Shown: piece after piece, positions 61,361 to 64,000 of the stretch | Numbering within the stretch: position 1 is the first letter of the stretch | Layout: each line of letters begins with the position of its first letter | DNA from: Alphaproteobacteria bacterium | Lineage (GTDB): Bacteria; Pseudomonadota; Alphaproteobacteria; VGDZ01 | DNA length: 64,000 bases | Assembly: GCA_016869515.1 (NCBI GenBank) | Contig: VGDZ01000007.1 | Span: 1-64,000 of the forward strand | Direction: 5' to 3' | Translations under genes and position numbers: made by a program | Notes under the pieces: generated by a model | What the model was told of the DNA's origin: nothing | The model's database searches: none | The model's input: the letters and a program-made list of their open reading frames with translations, nothing else

Positions 61361-62302
61361 ATGGCTTCGAAACCGGGCGGCGCGGCGGCGCGGCTGGGCT
61401 GGATCGGCATCGGCCGCATGGGCTATCCGATGGCGGCTCGGCTGGCCAAGGCCGGCGCCGAGATGGCGGTCTACAACCGCACCCGCGCCAAGGCCGAACC
61501 CCTGCGCGAGGTCGGCGCGAGCGTGGTCGACACGCCGGCCGAACTGGCCGGGCGCGAAATCGTCTTCACCATGGTCTCGACCTCCGAGGACCTGCTGGCG
61601 GTGACGCTGGGCAAGGACGGCCTTCTGTCGCGGCCGGGGCAGGTGCCCAAGATCGTGATCGACTGCTCGACCGTGTCCGAGGAGGCCTCGGCCAAGCTGC
61701 GCGCGGCGGCGGCCGAGCGCGGCGCCATGATGCTGGCGGCGCCGGTCAGCGGCAACGCCAAGGTGGTCAAGGCCGGCAAGCTCAGCCTGGTGGTGTCGGG
61801 GCCGCGCCCAGCCTACGACCGCGCGCTGCCCTGGCTGGAAAAGCTCGGCACCGGCGTCGCCTATGTCGGCGAGGGCGAATTGGCGCGCATCGTCAAGATT
61901 TGCCACAACGTCTTCCTCGGCGTGGTCATCCAGTCGCTGGTCGAGATCACGGTGCTGGCCGAAAAGGCGGGCGTGCCGCGCCACGCTTTCCTCGAGTTCA
62001 TGAACCAGAGCGTGATGGGCTCGGTGTTCACGCGCTACAAGACCCCGGCGCTGGTCAAGCTCGACTTCACCACCACCTTCACCCCGCCCTTGCTGCGCAA
62101 GGACATGGATCTCGGCCTGGCCGCGGCCAAGGGCCTGAATGTACCCATGCCGGTGGCGGCGGCGGCACGCGAGATGGTCCAGGCGCTGATCGGCAACGGC
62201 CATCTCGACGACGACTTCGCGACCTTGTTGCTCTTGCAGGCGCGCAATTCGGGCCTGATACTCAAGCCCGAGGCCGTGGCCGTCGCCGACGGTCTGACAT
62301 GA
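61361..62302 (+). CDS. NAD(P)-dependent beta-hydroxyacid dehydrogenase (HIBADH family)
   Basis: 313 aa. Rossmann motif GWIGIGRMGYPMAARLAKAG; substrate motif near 120 (APVSGNAKVVKAGKLSLVVSG, where most have DAPVSGG); catalytic Lys in ARIVKICHNVFLG. It resembles 3-hydroxyisobutyrate or tartronate-semialdehyde reductases. It follows the M24 gene by 27 bp and leads to the TctC gene, so the three may serve a common substrate pathway. Ribosome-binding site GAGGAGACT. Confidence 0.9.
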   Translation: MASKPGGAAARLGWIGIGRMGYPMAARLAKAGAEMAVYNRTRAKAEPLREVGASVVDTPAELAGREIVFTMVSTSEDLLAVTLGKDGLLSRPGQVPKIVIDCSTVSEEASAKLRAAAAERGAMMLAAPVSGNAKVVKAGKLSLVVSGPRPAYDRALPWLEKLGTGVAYVGEGELARIVKICHNVFLGVVIQSLVEITVLAEKAGVPRHAFLEFMNQSVMGSVFTRYKTPALVKLDFTTTFTPPLLRKDMDLGLAAAKGLNVPMPVAAAAREMVQALIGNGHLDDDFATLLLLQARNSGLILKPEAVAVADGLT

Positions 62303-62322
62303 AGAAATCCGGGAGGAACGGT

Positions 62323-63288
62323 ATGCGCAACTCCGTCATCGGCGCGATCGGCGCCGTGATCGCCCTGGCAGCACCGATTTGCGCCGCCCAGGATTATCCG
62401 ACCAAGCCGATACGTGTAATCGTGCCGTTCACCGCTGGCAGCGCGACCGATACAGTGGCGCGCGCCTTCGGCGAAAGGCTGCACGCCACGCTCGGCCAGC
62501 CGGTGACGATCGAGAACCGCGCCGGCGCCGGCGGTTCGATCGGCGCGGCCGCCGTGGCCCAGGCCGCGCCCGACGGCTACACCGTGCTGATTCATTCCTC
62601 GGGTCACACCGCCAACGCCGCGCTCTATCCCAACCTGACCTACAAGACCGAGATCGATTTCGCCGGCGTCACGCCGCTGGCCAACCTGCCCAACGTGTTG
62701 GTGATCGCGCCGGCCAAGAACATCAAGACCGTGGGCGAGCTGGTGGCGGCGGCCAAGGCCAAGCCGGGCGCGCTCAACTACGCCTCGGCCGGGATCGGCA
62801 GCGGCACGCACATGAACGCCGAGATGTTCCGCGCTCGCGCCAAGTTCGACGCCGTGCACGTGCCTTTCCGCGGCACGCCCGAGGCGCTGACCGAGACCTT
62901 GGCCGGGCGGGTCGACTATTTCTTCTCGCCGCTGGTGGCGGCGCTGGGCCAGATCCGGGAAGGCAAGCTGCTGGCGCTGGCGGTGGGTTCGGCCGAACGC
63001 TCGCCGCTCTTGCCGCAGGTGCCGACCACGGTCGAGGCGGGCTGGAAGGGCTCGGACTACAATTTCTGGATCGGCATGATGGTGCCGGCCAAGACGCCGC
63101 GCCCGATCGTCGACAAGCTGCACGGCGCGGTGACGGCGGCGCTGGAAACGCCCGAGATGAAAAAGCGCTTCGCCGACATGGGCGCATCGCCCATGCCGAT
63201 GAAGCCCGAGCAGTTCGACGCCCACATCAAGGCCGAGGTCGCGGCGATCGGCGAACTGATCCGCGCCGTCGGCATCAAGGCGCAATAG
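62323..63288 (+). CDS. Tripartite tricarboxylate transporter receptor (TctC/Bug family)
   Basis: 321 aa with signal peptide (MRNSVIGAIGAVIALAAPICAAQ) and GGGAGG ribosome-binding site. The Bug family start DYPTKPIRVIVPFTAGSATDTVAR and the ENRAGAGGSIGAAAVA and SAGIGSGTHMNAEMF blocks are clear. These receptors bind carboxylates such as citrate, glutarate or aromatic acids. No TctA/TctB permease gene is in the window, as is common for orphan Bug receptors. It starts 20 bp after the dehydrogenase. Confidence 0.92.
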   Translation: MRNSVIGAIGAVIALAAPICAAQDYPTKPIRVIVPFTAGSATDTVARAFGERLHATLGQPVTIENRAGAGGSIGAAAVAQAAPDGYTVLIHSSGHTANAALYPNLTYKTEIDFAGVTPLANLPNVLVIAPAKNIKTVGELVAAAKAKPGALNYASAGIGSGTHMNAEMFRARAKFDAVHVPFRGTPEALTETLAGRVDYFFSPLVAALGQIREGKLLALAVGSAERSPLLPQVPTTVEAGWKGSDYNFWIGMMVPAKTPRPIVDKLHGAVTAALETPEMKKRFADMGASPMPMKPEQFDAHIKAEVAAIGELIRAVGIKAQ

Positions 63289-63291
63289 GGA

Positions 63292-63873
63292 TCAGAGCCG
63301 CGCCAGACTTCGGCGCACGCGCTCGAGGAAGGCGCTGCGCGCGGCGTCGGTCGCGGTGTCGAGGCGATAGAGCGCCAGCCATTCCTGCGTGCAGTTCGGG
63401 TGCAAGAGCCGCCGAAATCCGGCGACTATCCGTCGGTCGGCGCGCATCAGCCAGAGATTGACCACCCACCAGGGCGATCCGTAGGTCGTTATCACCGTCA
63501 GCTTGCGGATGCGCGTCAGCCTGGGCGTTATCGTCTCGGCGTCGAGATCGAACGCCACACCCGGCATCCAGACGCGATCGAACCAGCCCTTGAGCATCGC
63601 CGGCATGCCGAACCACCAGGTCGGATAGACCAGCACCAGCGCCTCGGTGCGTTCGAGACGGGCGATGTCGGGTTCGAGGCCCCGGCGGTTCGGGCCCGGG
63701 ACGTTGTGCCGGCGCCGTTCGTCGGCGTCCATCGCCGGCGCGAAGCCCTCGGCATAGAGATCGAGCGCATCGACCTCGTGGCCGCCCGCGCGCAAGGTCT
63801 CGACCGCGGCCTCGAACAAGGCGCGGCCATAGCTTTCGGGCACGGGATGGGCGTGAACCGCCAGGACCCGCAT
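63292..63873 (-). CDS. NAD(P)H-dependent flavodoxin-like oxidoreductase
   Basis: 193 aa, flavodoxin-like quinone reductase of the MdaB/NQO1 type. N-terminal FMN/FAD phosphate-loop VHAHPVPESYGRALFEAA; EALVLVYPTWWFGMPAMLKGWFDRVW is the hallmark of the family; TTYGSPWWV follows. It reduces quinones by two electrons. The start overlaps the stop of a paralog upstream (TGATG). Confidence 0.9.
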   Translation of the reverse strand: MRVLAVHAHPVPESYGRALFEAAVETLRAGGHEVDALDLYAEGFAPAMDADERRRHNVPGPNRRGLEPDIARLERTEALVLVYPTWWFGMPAMLKGWFDRVWMPGVAFDLDAETITPRLTRIRKLTVITTYGSPWWVVNLWLMRADRRIVAGFRRLLHPNCTQEWLALYRLDTATDAARSAFLERVRRSLARL

Positions 63874-64000
63874 CAGAAGCGCGCCATGGCGCGTCGGACC
63901 TTGTCGAGAAAGCGTTGGCGCGATTCCGGCGTCGAGCGGTTCATGTCGTAATGGGCGCGATATTCGACTTTCGCCCGGCCGCCGGTGAGGCGCTTGAGAT
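63873..64000 (-). CDS. C-terminal part of a second flavodoxin-like oxidoreductase (runs off the right edge)
   Basis: Only the last 42 codons are in the window, ending ..FLDKVRRAMARF. The segment LTGGRAKVEYRAHYDMNRSTPESRQRFLDKVRRAMARF lines up with the C-terminus of the next gene (LLHPNCTQEWLALYRLDTATDAARSAFLERVRRSLARL). So it is a tandem paralog, translationally coupled through TGATG. The remainder is outside the window. Confidence 0.75.
   Translation of the reverse strand, partial: LKRLTGGRAKVEYRAHYDMNRSTPESRQRFLDKVRRAMARF

Overview
The window is high-GC DNA with a strong third-codon-position G/C bias, dense operons, and many ATGA/TGATG stop-start overlaps. The gene set fits a free-living alphaproteobacterium, probably Rhodospirillales-like: GltBD, PII-AmtB, GcdH, TAXI-type TRAP transport, a Bug/TctC receptor, livJHMGF, and an ECF sigma/anti-sigma pair. 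The taxonomic call is an inference. I saw no rRNA, tRNA or CRISPR array.

Layout. (1) 1-840: an ECF sigma factor and a partial anti-sigma factor. (2) 988-2007: a stand-alone MetE C-terminal-like protein. (3) 2004-12993, minus strand: a possible ten- or eleven-gene run with a class III adenylate cyclase, two PhnD-type receptors, PhnC, two PhnE permeases, then (after 103 bp) an EctD-like dioxygenase, a PLP dehydratase, a UxaA-family dehydratase, a degenerate SDR epimerase and a GNAT acetyltransferase. (4) 13082-17480: a helical unknown protein coupled to a degenerate M48-like protein, a crotonase, an NTF2-like protein and a GMC oxidoreductase. (5) 17545-24980: a sugar-acid operon with a KDPG-aldolase-like protein lacking its Schiff-base lysine, an IlvD/Edd-type dehydratase, an HpaI-type aldolase, a D-2-hydroxyacid dehydrogenase, a TAXI receptor with fused TRAP permease, and a GyrI-like protein. 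(6) 24981-27015: an AT-richer, gene-poor island with one unrecognised gene, two perfect palindromes, an IS5-type transposase tail and a 27-bp tandem array. (7) 27016-32594: an aldo/keto reductase, a NagB-like protein, a sugar-ABC ATPase and a second PhyH protein, divergent from an SDR, then a quinone oxidoreductase. (8) 32786-34632: TerC-NhaA. (9) 34677-41807: a sugar ABC importer without its own ATPase plus a set of oxidoreductases and a YdjC deacetylase. (10) 41829-43578: a membrane protein and GcdH. (11) 43690-50341: a branched-chain amino-acid-type ABC operon with two complete permease pairs. (12) 50526-59985: nitrogen assimilation (gltBD, PII, amtB), interrupted by maiA and a nitronate monooxygenase. 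(13) 60029-64000: an M24 protein, a beta-hydroxyacid dehydrogenase, a TctC receptor and two flavodoxin-like oxidoreductases.

The general theme is scavenging of small organic acids, sugars and amino-acid-like compounds. Five different uptake systems (Phn, TAXI-TRAP, sugar ABC, Liv, TctC) sit next to oxidoreductases, dehydratases and aldolases, and GltBD/AmtB/PII handle the nitrogen. A notable secondary theme is that several enzymes keep their fold signatures but lack a canonical catalytic residue (KDPG aldolase K to R, M48 HExxH to RExxH, SDR YxxxK to YxxxC, NagB D to T, M24 D to C). The best candidates for undescribed biology are the cyclase-Phn-EctD-like-dehydratase run, the lysine-less KDPG aldolase in its operon, and the palindrome/27-bp array island.
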